This document shows, in pieces, positions 32,323 through 44,166 of a stretch of 64,000 nucleotides of DNA. Within the stretch, counting starts at the first letter, position 1. Every line of letters begins with the position of its first letter. The notes under the pieces were generated by a model that was not told where the DNA came from, ran no database searches, and was given only the letters and a program-made list of their open reading frames with translations. This stretch comes from Archivesica marissinica. Lineage: Eukaryota > Mollusca > Bivalvia > Venerida > Vesicomyidae. Both the position numbers and the translations under genes were made by a program. The DNA lies in NCBI GenBank assembly GCA_014843695.1, contig CM026397.1:49860221-49924220 (forward strand), in the 5' to 3' direction.

Positions 32323-32562
32323 TTAACCCTTTCCTTCATAGAGATTTAGGTTAATATACTATTATATCTCCATACAAACGACAGCCATTTAGCTATCACG
32401 TGGTGGATAAGTAGTGGCCATATCTATCCCACCTCCATAGATATTACTGGGACTACATGAGATTCTGGACTTTATTATGAGCATTGGTTTGGCTACAACA
32501 TTGCCAATGTATGTCGTATTGGAAATGGTGTCGAGAGGTGTTTCTATGAGGGAAAGGGTTAA
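32323..32562. mobile_element. piggyBac-like MITE, family P2
   Basis: TTAA|CCCTTTCCTTCATAGAG at left, CTATGAGGGAAAGGG|TTAA at right. Both ends start CCCTTTC beside TTAA, the piggyBac pattern. Confidence 0.85.
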
Positions 32563-32861
32563 CATACGAACGTCATCATAATCAACAAAATACAGCTTTG
32601 ATTCATTGATAAATTATACAAAAAGGGAGATAACTCCAAAACAAGACATAAACTGTACTGTCTAGAGTTCTGCCCTATGTCACAAAAATGTTACTCTATC
32701 ATATGTGTACACGAAGAACTATAGATGAAAAATGACAAGCATAATTAAGTTATATTTTGTAGCATAATAGACAATTTTAATATATTCAGTTTCCATGGAA
32801 CACACCTTTTGACACTGCTAACATTTTGTAAATTACAGCTGACATGCTAACCTTTTCAAAG

Positions 32862-33033
32862 ATACTGGAGCCGTAACGATTGTGCCCTTAGGCAAGGCAT
32901 TTAAATTCCACGTTGCCTCTTATCTCTCCCTCGTGGCGATGGATTCCATCAGGAATGAGGTCTCGAGAGTGATTAATATAAGTTTTAAGAACTTGTTTCG
33001 CAATCGAGCTAAAATAAATTTGTATAAACTAAA
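32862..33033 (+). mobile_element. SINE-B copy, 5'-truncated
   Basis: Begins CTGGAGCCGTAACGATTGTG. The body is intact (GGCGATGGATTCCATCAGG, GAGAGTGATTAATATAAG) to AATCGAGCTAAAATAAATTT. Confidence 0.9.
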
Positions 33034-33097
33034 GATACTAAATCTACTTGATCTCACATAGTGGGGAACGGACATATCATTTAGACCTCTTATTAGC

Positions 33098-33586
33098 TTA
33101 ACCCGTTCCTTCATAGAGATTTAGGTTACTATACTATTATATATCCATACAAATGACAGCCATTTAGCTATCATGCAGTGGATTAGTAGTTGCCCTATCT
33201 ATCCCACCTCCATAGATAGAACTGGGACTTCATAGAGATTTAGGTTAATATACTATTATATCTCCATACAAACGACAGCCATTTAGCTATCATGCAGTGG
33301 ATAAGTAGTCGCCATATCTATCCCACCTCCATAGATATTACTGGGACTACATAGAGATTTAGATTAATATACTATTATATCTCCATACAAACGACAGCCA
33401 TTTAGCTACCATGCAGTGGATAAGTAGTCGCCATATCTATTCCACCTCCATAGATATTACTGAGATATTACTGGGACTGCATGAGATTCTAGAATTAATT
33501 ATGAACATTGATTTGGCTACTATATTGTCAATGTATGTTGTATTTGTAATGGCGTCAAGAGGTGCTTCTATGAGGGAAAGGGTTAA
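33098..33586. mobile_element. piggyBac-like MITE P2 with internal 119-bp triplication
   Basis: Same TTAA-flanked ends as 32323-32562. The block CATAGAGATTTAGGTTA.. starts at 33112, 33231 and 33350, i.e. 119-bp spacing, so one internal unit was amplified to three. Confidence 0.9.
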
Positions 33587-33744
33587 TCATATTTTATTGC
33601 TCGAATCGTTTTACACATACATGTGAATAATGAACATGGTACATTAAAGAAAGGCAAACGGGTCGGACCACAGTAGTTCTAGAAATATGAATCACGACAC
33701 ACCTTCCCAATTTAATGTGAGATAATGGACTATTACGAGTTCTA

Positions 33745-34905
33745 ATTGGTAGCAATCAACAGCAATTACGAGATGTGTCATTGTTCAGAGAGACCCAGGA
33801 GTTCATCAACAGCAATTAACGAGGCTGTGTGTCACTGTTCAGAGAGACCTCTGAGTTCATCAACAGCAATTAGGAGGCTGTGTGTCACTGTTCAGAGAGA
33901 CCTCCGAGTTCTATTTGGTAGCAATCAACAGCAATTAACGAGGCAGTGTGTCACTGTTCATGGAAACGTCCGAGTTCTATTTGGTAGCAATCAACAGCAA
34001 TTAACGTGGCTGTGTGTCACTGCTCATGGAAACCTCCGAGTTCTATTTGGTAGAAATCAACAGCAATTAGGAGGCTGTGTGTCACTATTCATGAAGACCT
34101 CCGAGTTCTATTTGGTAGCAATCAACAGCAATTAGGAGGCTCTGTGTCACTGTTCATGGAGACCGCCGAGTTCTATTTGGTAGCAATCAACAGCAATTAG
34201 CAGGCTGTGTGTCACTGTTCATAGAGACCTCCGAGTTCTATTTGGTAGCAATCAACAGCAATTAGGAGGCTATGTGTCACTGCTCATGGAAACCTCCGAG
34301 TTCTATTTGGTAGCAATCAACAGCAATTAGGAGGCTGTGTGTCACTGTTCATAAAGACCTCCGAGTTCTATTTGGTAGCAATCAACAGCAATTAGCAGGC
34401 TGTGTGTCACTGTTCATAGAGACTTCCGAGTTATATTTGGTAGCAATCTACAGCAATTAGGAGGCTGTGTGTCACTGTTCATAAAGACCTCCGAGTTCTA
34501 TTTGGTAGCAATCAACAGCAATTAGGAGGCTATGTGTCACTGCTCATGGAAACCTCCGAGTTCTATTTGGTAGCAATCAACAGCAATTAGCAGGCTGTGT
34601 GTCACTGTTCATAGAGACCTCCGAGTTCTATTTGGTAGCAATCTACAGCAATTAGGAGGCTGTGTGTCACTGTTTATGGAGACCTCCGAGTTCTATTTGG
34701 TAGCAATCTACAGCAATTAGGAGGCTGTGTGTCACTGTTTATGGAGACCTCCGAGTTCTATTTGGTAGCAATCAACAGCAATTAGCAGGCTGTGTGTCAC
34801 TGTTCATAGAGACCTCCGAGTTCTATTTGGTAGCAATCAACAGAAATTAGGAGGCTGTGTGTCACTGTACATAGAGACCTCCGAGTTATATTTGGTAGAA
34901 ATCAG
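33745..34905. repeat. Tandem repeat, 65-bp unit, about 17-18 copies
   Basis: Unit GAGTTCTATTTGGTAGCAAT, CAACAGCAATTAGGAGGCTG, TGTGTCACTGTTCATGGAGA, CCTCC. The left-most units are shortened. The frame over 33746-34135 is an artefact of this array. Confidence 0.95.
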
Positions 34906-34909
34906 AATA

Positions 34910-35360
34910 TGATCTTATCATTGTATCGATTACCTTCCCGTTCTCCATTGTTATTTGTACAGAACATCATTAAAATATTTGATCTGTATTGAATTTTGAA
35001 TCAGATTTTAGCGGCTATTCTTTAGAAAGGCCATGCGTTAGTGTCGTCGTGTCCTTGTCGGTGCACGTCACCCTTCTGTCAATCTCAAAACAAATTGGCC
35101 ACTATTCACAAACACTAGTTAGGAAAGAGGTAACCATACAGCACGTTGCTTTATCCTCAATCCTACATGTATGTACACATTATTTATACTTGACTATGTT
35201 TATTCAATGCAATAAATATTGTTTAAACTAAACACTATTTTTGATTGTTTGTTAGTTTGTCTATGTATGTGAGATGGTACGGTGGTTGCCAAAAACAGTT
35301 TTATTCGCAAATGTTCAGGGACCGTACTAATAAATAACAGAGGATCATTTATTGTTTTAT
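34910..35360. other. Unassigned sequence
   Basis: AT-rich, no recognised gene. GAGATGGTACGGTGGTTGCC at about 35270 is a SINE-C scrap. Confidence 0.4.
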
Positions 35361-35361
35361 A

Positions 35362-35555
35362 CAAATTTATTTTAGCTCGATTTCACAAATATATTTTACA
35401 ACATTAGATTGTTAGCTCCCGAGACCGAGAGATGAGAGGCAATATGGATTTAGGTAATTTTGCCTAAGGACACGACCCATCTGAATGGGCTCGAGCTAAC
35501 AATCCCTCGGCTGCAAGGCGGATATGGTATCCATTGCACCACAGATACTCCCACA
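35362..35555 (-). mobile_element. SINE-B-related fragment with a different head
   Basis: AATTTATTTTAGCTCGATTTC, GCTCCCGAGACCG and TTTTGCCTAAGGACACG match SINE-B. The head (AATCCCTCGGCTGCAAGG, TTGCACCACAGATAC) differs. Confidence 0.6.
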
Positions 35556-35633
35556 AACTGTCATACTCAGGTATTAAAGCTAAAGTATATACCTGTTTAT
35601 GAAGATGACAAATCTATTCTGCAGTTGCTGTGT

Positions 35634-35872
35634 GTGTGTGTGTGTGTGTTTTACGTTTATTTATCGTCGCTACCGGTTGCCCATATGAGCGACGCCTCCT
35701 GAAGAGATTAATCATTTTAGATTTTTGGAGGATGGTGCAATAATACAGACAGAGATCCATTCCAGAGTCTCCTCTGGTTCTTTTACGTGCACGGTGTAAA
35801 GCACCGACACGAAACCTCGGTTTAAAGTCCCATCTGGAAGACTGTTAATTTTAATAGAGTCCGACGGGGGAT
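35634..35872 (-). mobile_element. SINE-A copy with (TG)n tail
   Basis: (GT)n then TTTTACGTTTATTTATCGTC, AGCGACGCCTCCTGAAGAG, CAGAGTCTCCTCTGGTTC. The head is lost after GTCCGACGGGGG. Confidence 0.9.
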
Positions 35873-35899
35873 GCTGTAACACATCTAGGACCACCGTCG

Positions 35900-36875
35900 T
35901 ATCCATGCATAATTGATCTGGAAATAGGTAGCATGAAATACAAACACCGGTATCATGAAGGCGCTTTATATTTAAATGTAATTTTGATTTTGCATGTAAT
36001 GGTTAAACGATAATTTTGCCGTGGATTAAAACAGGTATGCAAAACCACACCCCCGTAGTTTGTTTTGTGGGAGCATGCTCTGCCCCCGACATCTAGTTGA
36101 TTCGCTATCCCACACAACGCCACATCCCGAGTACGCACCTGAGAATAATATATTATGAGCATCACAAACAAACCTTAATAGTAACATCTCGAAATAACGT
36201 ATCTAAAACACCGTGAACAAATTACGAGTATGCGCATAATAAATATTTTCGCTCATGACTACGTTGCTATGGTGACATTCCAATTTTTTGTAAGTGTTAC
36301 TATAACATAGCAACCTATGCTCTCAGCCCGCCAGCTCTGCAACATGCAATCGTGACGGACCTGTCATTCCCATTGCAATTTATCACTTTCTATGTAACTG
36401 AATCATTCTACCAAGGTTCAATGGCCCAACGACACCCAAGCTTCCTTCCTAAACCGAAATCGTATTCAAGGCTATCGCTAACGCAAACTACATGTTCATG
36501 GCCCAATGTGACAGAGCGACACGCTGCTATACACTGAATCAGTTCACGCCACAATAACACATAACCTACACGCTACAAACGTGCGATTCTGTGAATTTGG
36601 CGTCTAGTTTGTAGTTGGTTATTCAGATGTGTGTTCCTAATTCTTTATACTAGTGTTTTCGAATCTTCGTTTTGGAATATTTACTGTGAATTTAGCACAA
36701 TTTGATCGGCCATAAAGGTTTGATATTTTTATAAAATTATAATTTTATGATTTGGTTATTTTTTTAGAATAGAATATGCAATGCTATAATCCAGTCAATT
36801 ATATAGGCATATAGTGCTACATTTAATATACCTATATAATTAATTACATCTTTATTATCTATATGGAGGTTTCGT
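35900..36875. other. Unassigned sequence
   Basis: No SINE, tandem or coding signal that I can support. Short frames only. Confidence 0.4.
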
Positions 36876-36879
36876 TTAA

Positions 36880-37199
36880 ACTTTATTTATTTTACAACGA
36901 TTGCGAAGCAAGTTTTAACAACTTATATTAATCACTCTCATTGGTGCGTATGAAAGCGTAAATGTGGTCATTCATGTGGGGAGGAAACCGGAGTACCCGG
37001 AGAAAACCCACCTGTCCGATCTGGCAACCATCGTACCATCTCACATTCGTGTGGGAGGAAACCGGAGTACCCGGAGAAAACCACTTGTCCGATATGACGA
37101 CCATCGTACCATCTCACATACATCCCGGTCCGAGGATCTAACTCGAGTTGCATTGATGAGAAGCGAGCGCGCTAACAACTGCGCTAATGGATGCTTCGT
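36880..37199 (-). mobile_element. SINE-C with internal duplication
   Basis: TTTATTTTACAACGATTGCG, TTAATCACTCTCATTGGTGC, then the block GGAGGAAACCGGAGTACCCG..CGTACCATCTCACAT appears twice about 70 bp apart, then the head AAGCGAGCGCGCTAACAACTG. Confidence 0.9.
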
Positions 37200-37507
37200 G
37201 ATGAAACAGATACAGTGTCCACCTTGTATAAGATTTATAGCCCCATAAGGACCACGGCTATAGTGCCATTATAAGTGGCCCAAATCATTTGCATTTCCAT
37301 GCTATGTATTGTATCATTTTGTGTATGACATATTTACTATTGATTTGCAATCAAATATGAGTTAACTATACATGTATATAGAAGTATTGAACGAACAGAC
37401 AGTATCGTAAACCTGTCCAGCTACACGTCGGATACCGACCAAGTTTGAGAGATAGGGTAGCTGGGTGTGAGGATGCACATTGGAAGGTCAGGTTGAAGAG
37501 CTCCCTT

Positions 37508-37616
37508 TTTTAAAGCTTTATTTATTTTACAACGATTGCGAAGCAAGTTTTAGCAACTTATATTAATCACTCTCGTTGTTGCGGATGAAAGCATAAATGT
37601 GGTCTTTCGTGTGGGA
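37508..37616 (-). mobile_element. SINE-C, 5'-truncated, with target duplication
   Basis: 3' half only (TTATTTTACAACGATTGCGA to GTGTGGG). Flanked by AGAGCTCCCTTT on both sides (from 37498 and from 37617). Confidence 0.85.
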
Positions 37617-37629
37617 GAGCTCCCTTTGC

Positions 37630-38050
37630 AATAACGCGAAAGGCGGCCTCAGCTACAGATGCTAGTTTGTTCCAGAGTTCTTGGAATGTGTACATCAGAG
37701 GCCAATTGGTGGTTATTAATTTTGCATGCATGCATATCTATATAAAATGACTTCATCGTAGCCAGTGTGTGCACACGATACATATATGATAGCATGGGAG
37801 CAGGCGTTGATATATGTTGGTTGGTCAGTCATATAAATATATTTTATCACCGATACCATTAATTGGGCCGTATTGAGTTTCTGATAATGTCATTTTGCCA
37901 GAAGTAAATTAGTGAAAAATCGACAGATTCGAACCCAGGCTACATATATGGTACACAGACACACACTCAATGTTTGGCATCGTATGTGTGAAACATGTTA
38001 GTGTATAGTGTTCCTCACCCTAAAATAATGCAAAGTCTACTTAAAGTCAT
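37630..38050. other. Dispersed repeat, unclassified
   Basis: 37795-37930 (ATGGGAGCAGGCGTTGATAT, TGGGCCGTATTGAGTTTCTG, AGAAGTAAATTAGTGA) repeats 26688-26800. No coding seen. Confidence 0.5.
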
Positions 38051-38060
38051 TAAATAGCTT

Positions 38061-38349
38061 AGACGGATCTGTAGTCCAGTGGTAGCACGCTGGACTGGTA
38101 ATCCAGGGATCGCAGGTTCGATCCCCCGTCTGACCCTAATACAATTAACAGTCTTTCAGATGGGGGCTTTAAACCGAGGTCTCGTGTCGGTGCTTTATAC
38201 CGTGCACGTAAAAGAACCAGAGGAGATTCTGGAATGGGCCCCTGTCTGTATCATTGCACTATCCTCCAAAATCTAAAATGACTAATCTCTTCAGGAGGCG
38301 TCGCCCATATGGGCAACCGGTAGCGACGATAAATAAACGTAAAACACAT
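38061..38349 (+). mobile_element. SINE-A, full length, with 11-bp target duplication
   Basis: AAATAGCTTAG at 38052-38062 and 38350-38360. All family blocks are intact. Confidence 0.93.
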
Positions 38350-38805
38350 AAATAGCTTAGTCTTTATTGACGTCTCATCAATGTACAACAAACAATATTA
38401 AATATAACAAACACATAACGATGTACATGGCTACCCAATACTGAGTTATAAGACACAACCACAACACTCATTCACAGTATAACTTTTGTTATATATGTAT
38501 TCTTTGCTATAATTATGTTGTCATATTAAATGCAATACATATATTGAATTGAATTGAATAACAGGATTCAACATATAAGTGTCCTAAAGCTATGGGTTAT
38601 AGGGGTTGATCCAGACAGACACTCTCACTGACTGAAGACAATTGTCACAATGGCGACGGGAACATCACCACTATTGCAACACAGTCGTAAAACCCAGAGT
38701 TAGGCACAATGTAAATGACTCCCCCCACAGGTACAAGACCGGTCATGCCACAACCAACATTATGTACAATTATTATCTGTGAAAATATCGGTGCAGTGTG
38801 TTTGT

Positions 38806-39087
38806 TTTACGTTTATTTACCGTCGCTACCGGTTACCCATATGAGCGACGCCTCCTGAAGTTATTAGTCATTTTAGATGTTGGAGGATAGTGCAATAATA
38901 CAGACAGAGACCCACTCCAGAGTCTCCTCTGGTTCTTTTACGTGCACGGTGTAAAGCACCGACACGAGACCTCGGTTTAATGTCCCATCTGAAAGACTGT
39001 TAATTTCATTAGGGTCAGACGGCGGATCGAACCTGCGATCCCTGGATTACCAGTCCAGCGTGTTACCACTGGACTACAGATCCGTCC
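38806..39087 (-). mobile_element. SINE-A, full length
   Basis: GTTTTACGTTTATTTACCGTC at left to head CCACTGGACTACAGATCCG at right. Confidence 0.92.
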
Positions 39088-39221
39088 AAATCAATACCTA
39101 CACTTAAATATGAACAAGTTAAATCTAAATTGCCTACACTAATCGTATCATAGAACTGCTCAAAATGTTTATTAAAACACTAATATTGAAAATGAATATG
39201 TTACCATTCTACTCATGTGGT

Positions 39222-39442
39222 ATAAATTTATTTTAGCTCGATTGCGAAACAAGATCTTACAACTTATATTAATCACTCTCGAGACCTCATTCCTGGTGTA
39301 ATCCATCGGCATGAGGGAGGGAGAAGAGGCAATGTGGAATTTAAATGCCTTGCCTTAGGGAACACTCGGTACGGCTCCAGCGGGGCTCGAACTCTGGGCC
39401 TTTTCGCACCTGAAGCGAACGCGATACCACTGCGCTATCACA
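39222..39442 (-). mobile_element. SINE-B, full length
   Basis: TTTTAGCTCGATTGCGAAAC, ATTCCTGGTGTAATCCATC, GCGGGGCTCGAACTCTGGGC, ACTGCGCTATCACACC. Confidence 0.88.
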
Positions 39443-39444
39443 CC

Positions 39445-39960
39445 AATACTGTTATCTTTATATCTTCACCGTCTGTCCTTGTCCGTCGGACGACTGTCCA
39501 TCAACCTACCAGGGTAGAACAAGTTAATTCCTTTAACAAAATTATTATAATATTATGTTTACTGTTATTGCCGTTGCATAATTATGCGCGATTCAGCAGC
39601 ACCCAACACAACCATACATACATAGCATACACATATGGGTAGGGTCACATCTTCTATTAAAGGAAAACCACCAAATTCATTTAAATCATAAGAAATTTAA
39701 ACTCATAAAAACATAAAATGCGGTGAAATAATTTTGAAAATCAGTCTGCAAACAAAGACGTTACAATGAACATGTATGTCGATTATCTCGAAAAGAAATT
39801 TATGGAGGCAGCTATCTTGGATTAACAGGAAGTCGATTTTTATATAGCTATGACGTCATAACTGTCCACAAATATTCAAAATGGCAGCCACGTTTTCAAA
39901 TTACCATGACTGCTTAATTGTAATACGAGTTTGATAATGTACTATGCTCACCTATGTCAA
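39445..39960. other. Unassigned sequence
   Basis: AT-rich, no recognised feature. Confidence 0.4.
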
Positions 39961-39974
39961 TTAGATGATACTTA

Positions 39975-40263
39975 CAGACGGATCTGTAATCCAGTGGTAA
40001 CACGCTGGACTGGTAATCCATGGATCGCAGGTTCGATCCCCCGTCTGACCCTAATAAAATTAACAGTCTTTCAGATGGGACGTTAAACCGAGGTCGGTCT
40101 CGTGTCGGTGCTTTACACCGTGCACGTAAAAGAACCAGAGGAGATTCTGGGATGGGTCTCTGTCTGTCTGTATCATTGCACTATCCTCCAAACATCTAAT
40201 CTCTTTAGGAGGCGTCGCTCATATGGGCAACCGGTGCGATGATAAATAAACGTAAAAACACAT
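39975..40263 (+). mobile_element. SINE-A, full length, with 12-bp target duplication
   Basis: AGATGATACTTA at 39963-39974 and 40264-40275. Small tandem insertions (GGTC, TGTC) in the body. Confidence 0.93.
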
Positions 40264-40439
40264 AGATGATACTTAGCTCTTTGAAGGCTAGCGGTGAACA
40301 TAATAATGAAATAATTATGTCATGAAATGTCATTAGAATTTTAGACATAAACGACATAATTCTAAAGAAATTCCATGACACATTTCCTGAGCATTCAGTT
40401 ATAAATAAGAAAAACACATTAATGAATTGTCGTCTGCTA

Positions 40440-41170
40440 CACGTATTTGAAAACTATTTATAACCTTTATTTTACTCAGGGTGCAAAGAGAGAGCTAACT
40501 GGGTAAATAATCTGCCGAACATTTTCCTATGACCTTAGATTCGATCCTTCCTATAGCAACTATACAGCATAATATTATAATCTAGCATATACTCTCAGTA
40601 ACATACGGAACGTATGTGCTATACAATGTGTTTGTAAGAAAAACTTTGTTTAGAATTGAAACTATTCCTAGTTTAACATACCAGGTTTTATGATACTGGT
40701 GTGCTGTTTTCCCACGGACAGAATAATTTCGGAACAACCTGTTGAATTAACGAGAATCTTACGATATCAGTTTTCACGTTCAACAATCTTAAGGCTAATA
40801 CCACGCCCATCATACAAGCATACACGGTCATTTTATGTCTGACCGCATGATTTATATGGAAGGATTGAAGCGGTATTTATGGCGCAAAAAATACGACTAG
40901 CTTAATCACGACACTACACGAATGCACGTAGTTATAACGTAAGTTTCGGTCCAGCGTCATTGCAAGTCTATACGCGTTAGTTTTCAGTCGACCTTGAACG
41001 TACACAAGCATTTGATTGAAGTTCGAATCTCGACAATGACCTGTTTTGACTATTTTAATTTACCCGCCAGAACATGCTGTCAGTACGCATTGAAAGTGCA
41101 AAACAATTAAAAAAAACATTTGAGGTGTTATACGTTAGGGCCTTGACAACAAGTCCCATTCGACAACCAG
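40440..41170. other. Unassigned sequence
   Basis: No coding or repeat signal recognised. Confidence 0.4.
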
Positions 41171-41177
41171 GCTATAT

Positions 41178-41452
41178 GCCAGTGAATATGCCGTACGCCA
41201 GTGAATATGCCGTGAATATGCCGTACGCCAATGAATATGCCGTACGCCAGTGAATATGCCGTGAATATGCCGTACGCCAATGAATATGCCGTACGCCAGT
41301 GAATATGCCGTGAATATGCCGTACGCCAGTGAATATGCCGTGAATATGCCGTACACCAGTGAATATGCCGTGAATATGCCGTACGCCAGTGAATATGCCG
41401 TGAATATGCCGTACGCCAGTGAATATGCCGTGAATATGCCGTACACCAGTGA
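41178..41452. repeat. Tandem repeat, about 30-bp unit, 9 copies
   Basis: Unit GTGAATATGCCGTACGCCA plus GTGAATATGCC. The period is a multiple of 3, so frames stay open on both strands; these are artefacts. Confidence 0.95.
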
Positions 41453-41864
41453 AGCAAATATACCTCTACATAGATTATTACGTAGAACTCACGTCATCAT
41501 AAAATAATAACATCACCGTTTTCCCACACAAAAAACTTCGGAAAGTTGACCTGCGGCTAACTAACTATAACATAAACAAATTAAACTGGTATGCCACATT
41601 TTCCTTATTTTCGTTATTTGCTATTATATTATGATGCGTGTACTCTTTTGATCTAGTGCGGTATATAAGGTTAGGTCTACAGCACTTTTATATCAGTTGT
41701 TAAACTCATATTACAGATGTGATCTGTCAATGTCTGGCAGTTGGGTATCATTACAGTTAGTAAACGTTTGATACACTGTGCGTAGTGTGTGGCTGTGACC
41801 GTGTTTACATCTATTGCCTTTAGTAAGTTAACATTCTCCAGTCCACATTCTCCAAAGATTACAG

Positions 41865-42153
41865 ACTGTAGTCCAGTTGTACCACGCTGGACTGGTAATC
41901 CAGGGATCGCAGGTTCGATCCCAAGTCTGACCCTAATATAATTAACAGTCTTTCAGATGGGACTTTAAACCGAGGTCCCGTTTCGGTGCTGTACATCCTG
42001 CACGTAAAAGAACCGGAGGAGACTCTGGAACGGGTCTGGTCTTTGTCCGTATCATTGCACTCTCCTCCAATAATCTAACATGACTAATCTCTTCAGGAGG
42101 CGTCGCTCATATGGGCAACCGGTAGCGACGATAAATAAACATAAAACACACAC
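41865..42153 (+). mobile_element. SINE-A, near full length
   Basis: Head CTGTAGTCCAGTTGTACCAC, GGACTGGTAATCCAGGGATC, then canonical to ATAAACATAAAACACAC. CTCCAAA occurs on both flanks. Confidence 0.9.
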
Positions 42154-42159
42154 TCTCCA

Positions 42160-42550
42160 AATACCTAATAAGTACTACTAAGCACGTATTGTTTTGTTTT
42201 ATTTTGGGCCTGTTGTTTTAGATTGTGCTATATGTTTTATTTTGGGCCTTTTATTTGATTTGATACTCTATCTTTTATTTGGGCCTTTTATTTTATTCGG
42301 ACCTATAGTATTTTATTTGGAGCTGTGTGTTTTTACTTTGTGCTTAAGATTTTATGTTGTGCTCTATTGATTGTGTGTGATGTGGTTATAGTTTATGTAC
42401 GATACCCTGTATTGTGCTACATATTTTTATTATGTATAATATATTTTATTTTGTTCTATATGTTTTTATTTTGTGTTATTTAAATGTGCACTGACTATTG
42501 ATAGAGCAAAGCTGGATTAGAGGTATACATTTGTGTATTTATAATTGCGA
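42160..42550. repeat. T-rich degenerate repeat
   Basis: TTTTATTTTGGGCCT-type phrases recur irregularly (TTATTTTGGGCCTGTTG, TTATTTGGGCCTTTTA, TGTTTTATTTTGGGCC). Probably a decayed short tandem. Confidence 0.5.
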
Positions 42551-42559
42551 TCATGCGCT

Positions 42560-42772
42560 TACATTTATTTTACAACGATTGCGAAGCAGTTTTTAACAAC
42601 TTAATCACTCTCGTTGGCGCGGATGAACGTGTAAATGTGGTCATTCGTGTTGGAGGAAACCGAAGAACCCGAAGAGAACCCACCTGTCCGATATGGCGAC
42701 CACCGTACCATCTCACATATTTCCCGGTCGGAGGATCGAACCCGGGTTGCATTGGTGAGATGCGACTGGGAT
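42560..42772 (-). mobile_element. SINE-C, head cut by the 34-bp array
   Basis: TTATTTTACAACGATTGCGA to GGTTGCATTGGTGAGATGCG, then the head stops and the 34-bp satellite begins within about 15 bp. Confidence 0.9.
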
Positions 42773-42785
42773 CATGTATTTGTTT

Positions 42786-44095
42786 ATGGACTATGTGGTA
42801 GATATGTCTACTGATGTTTATGGACTATGTGGTAGATACGTCTACTGATGTTTATGGACTATGTGGTAGATACGTCTACTGATGTTTATGGACTATGTGG
42901 TAGATATGTTGACTGGTGTTTATGGACTATGTGGTAGATACGTCTACTGATGTTTATGGACTATGTGGTAGATACGTCTACTGGTATTTATGGACTATGT
43001 GGTAGATACGTCTACTGGTGTTTATGGACTATGTGGTAGATATGTCTACTGGTGTTTATGGACTATGTGGTAGATACGTCTGATGTTTATGGACTATGTG
43101 GTAGATACGTCTACTGATGTTTATGGACTATGTGGTAGATACGTCTACTGGTGTTTATGGACTATGTGGTAGATATGTCTACTGGTGTTTATGGACTATG
43201 TGGTAGATACGTCTGATGTTTATGGACTATGTGGTATTTATGTCTACTGATGTTTATGGACTATGTGGTAGATACGTCTACTGATGTTTATGGACTATGT
43301 GGTAGATACGTCTGATGTTTATGGACTATGTGGTAGATACGTCTACTGATGTTTATGGACTATGTGGTAGATACGTCTACTGGTATTTATGGACTATGTG
43401 GTAGATACGTCTACTGGTGTTTATGGACTATGTGGTAGATATGTCTACTGGTGTTTATGGACTATGTGGTAGATACGTCTGATGTTTATGGACTATGTGG
43501 TAGATACGTCTACTGATGTTTATGGACTATGTGGTAGATACGTCTACTGGTGTTTATGGACTATGTGGTAGATATGTCTACTGGTGTTTATGGACTATGT
43601 GGTAGATACGTCTGATGTTTATGGACTATGTGGTATTTATGTCTACTGATGTTTATGGACTATGTGGTAGATACGTCTACTGATGTTTATGGACTATGTG
43701 GTAGATACGTCTGATGTTTATGGACTATGTGGTAGATACGTCTACTGATGTTTATGGACTATGTGGTAGATACGTCTACTGATGTTTATGGACTATGTGG
43801 TAGATACGTCTACTGGTGTTTATGGACTGTGTGGTAGATATGTCTACTGTTGTTTATGGATTATGTGGTACATACGTCTACTGATGTGTATGGACTATGT
43901 GGTAGATACGTCTACTGATGTTTATGGACTATGTGGTAGATACGTCTACTGCTGTGTATGGACTATGTGGTAGATACGTCTACTGATGTTTATGGAATAT
44001 GTGATAGATACGTCTACTGGTGTTTATGGACTATGTGGTAGATACGTCTACTGATGTTTATGGACTATGTGGTAGATACGTCTACTGATGTTTCC
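42786..44095. repeat. Tandem repeat, 34-bp unit, about 38 copies
   Basis: Unit TTTATGGACTATGTGGTAGA plus TACGTCTACTGATG. A short variant lacking TACT recurs at intervals, giving a higher-order pattern. Right-most units are the most diverged. Confidence 0.97.
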
Positions 44096-44166
44096 TATAG
44101 TCTACATCATTTTGAATATGCATTCTGCGTGCACATGTATATACGCTAAATGTAATACACGTTACC

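Noticed and set aside
33746..34135. 129-codon open frame
   Set aside because: Lies entirely in the 65-bp minisatellite.
38061..38140. tRNA-Thr-like gene (and similar heads in many places)
   Set aside because: Each is followed by the same 200-bp SINE body and tail and lacks a clean acceptor stem; these are SINE heads, not tRNA genes.
41128..41507. Frames of 75-109 codons on both strands
   Set aside because: 30-bp tandem array; period divisible by three keeps frames open.
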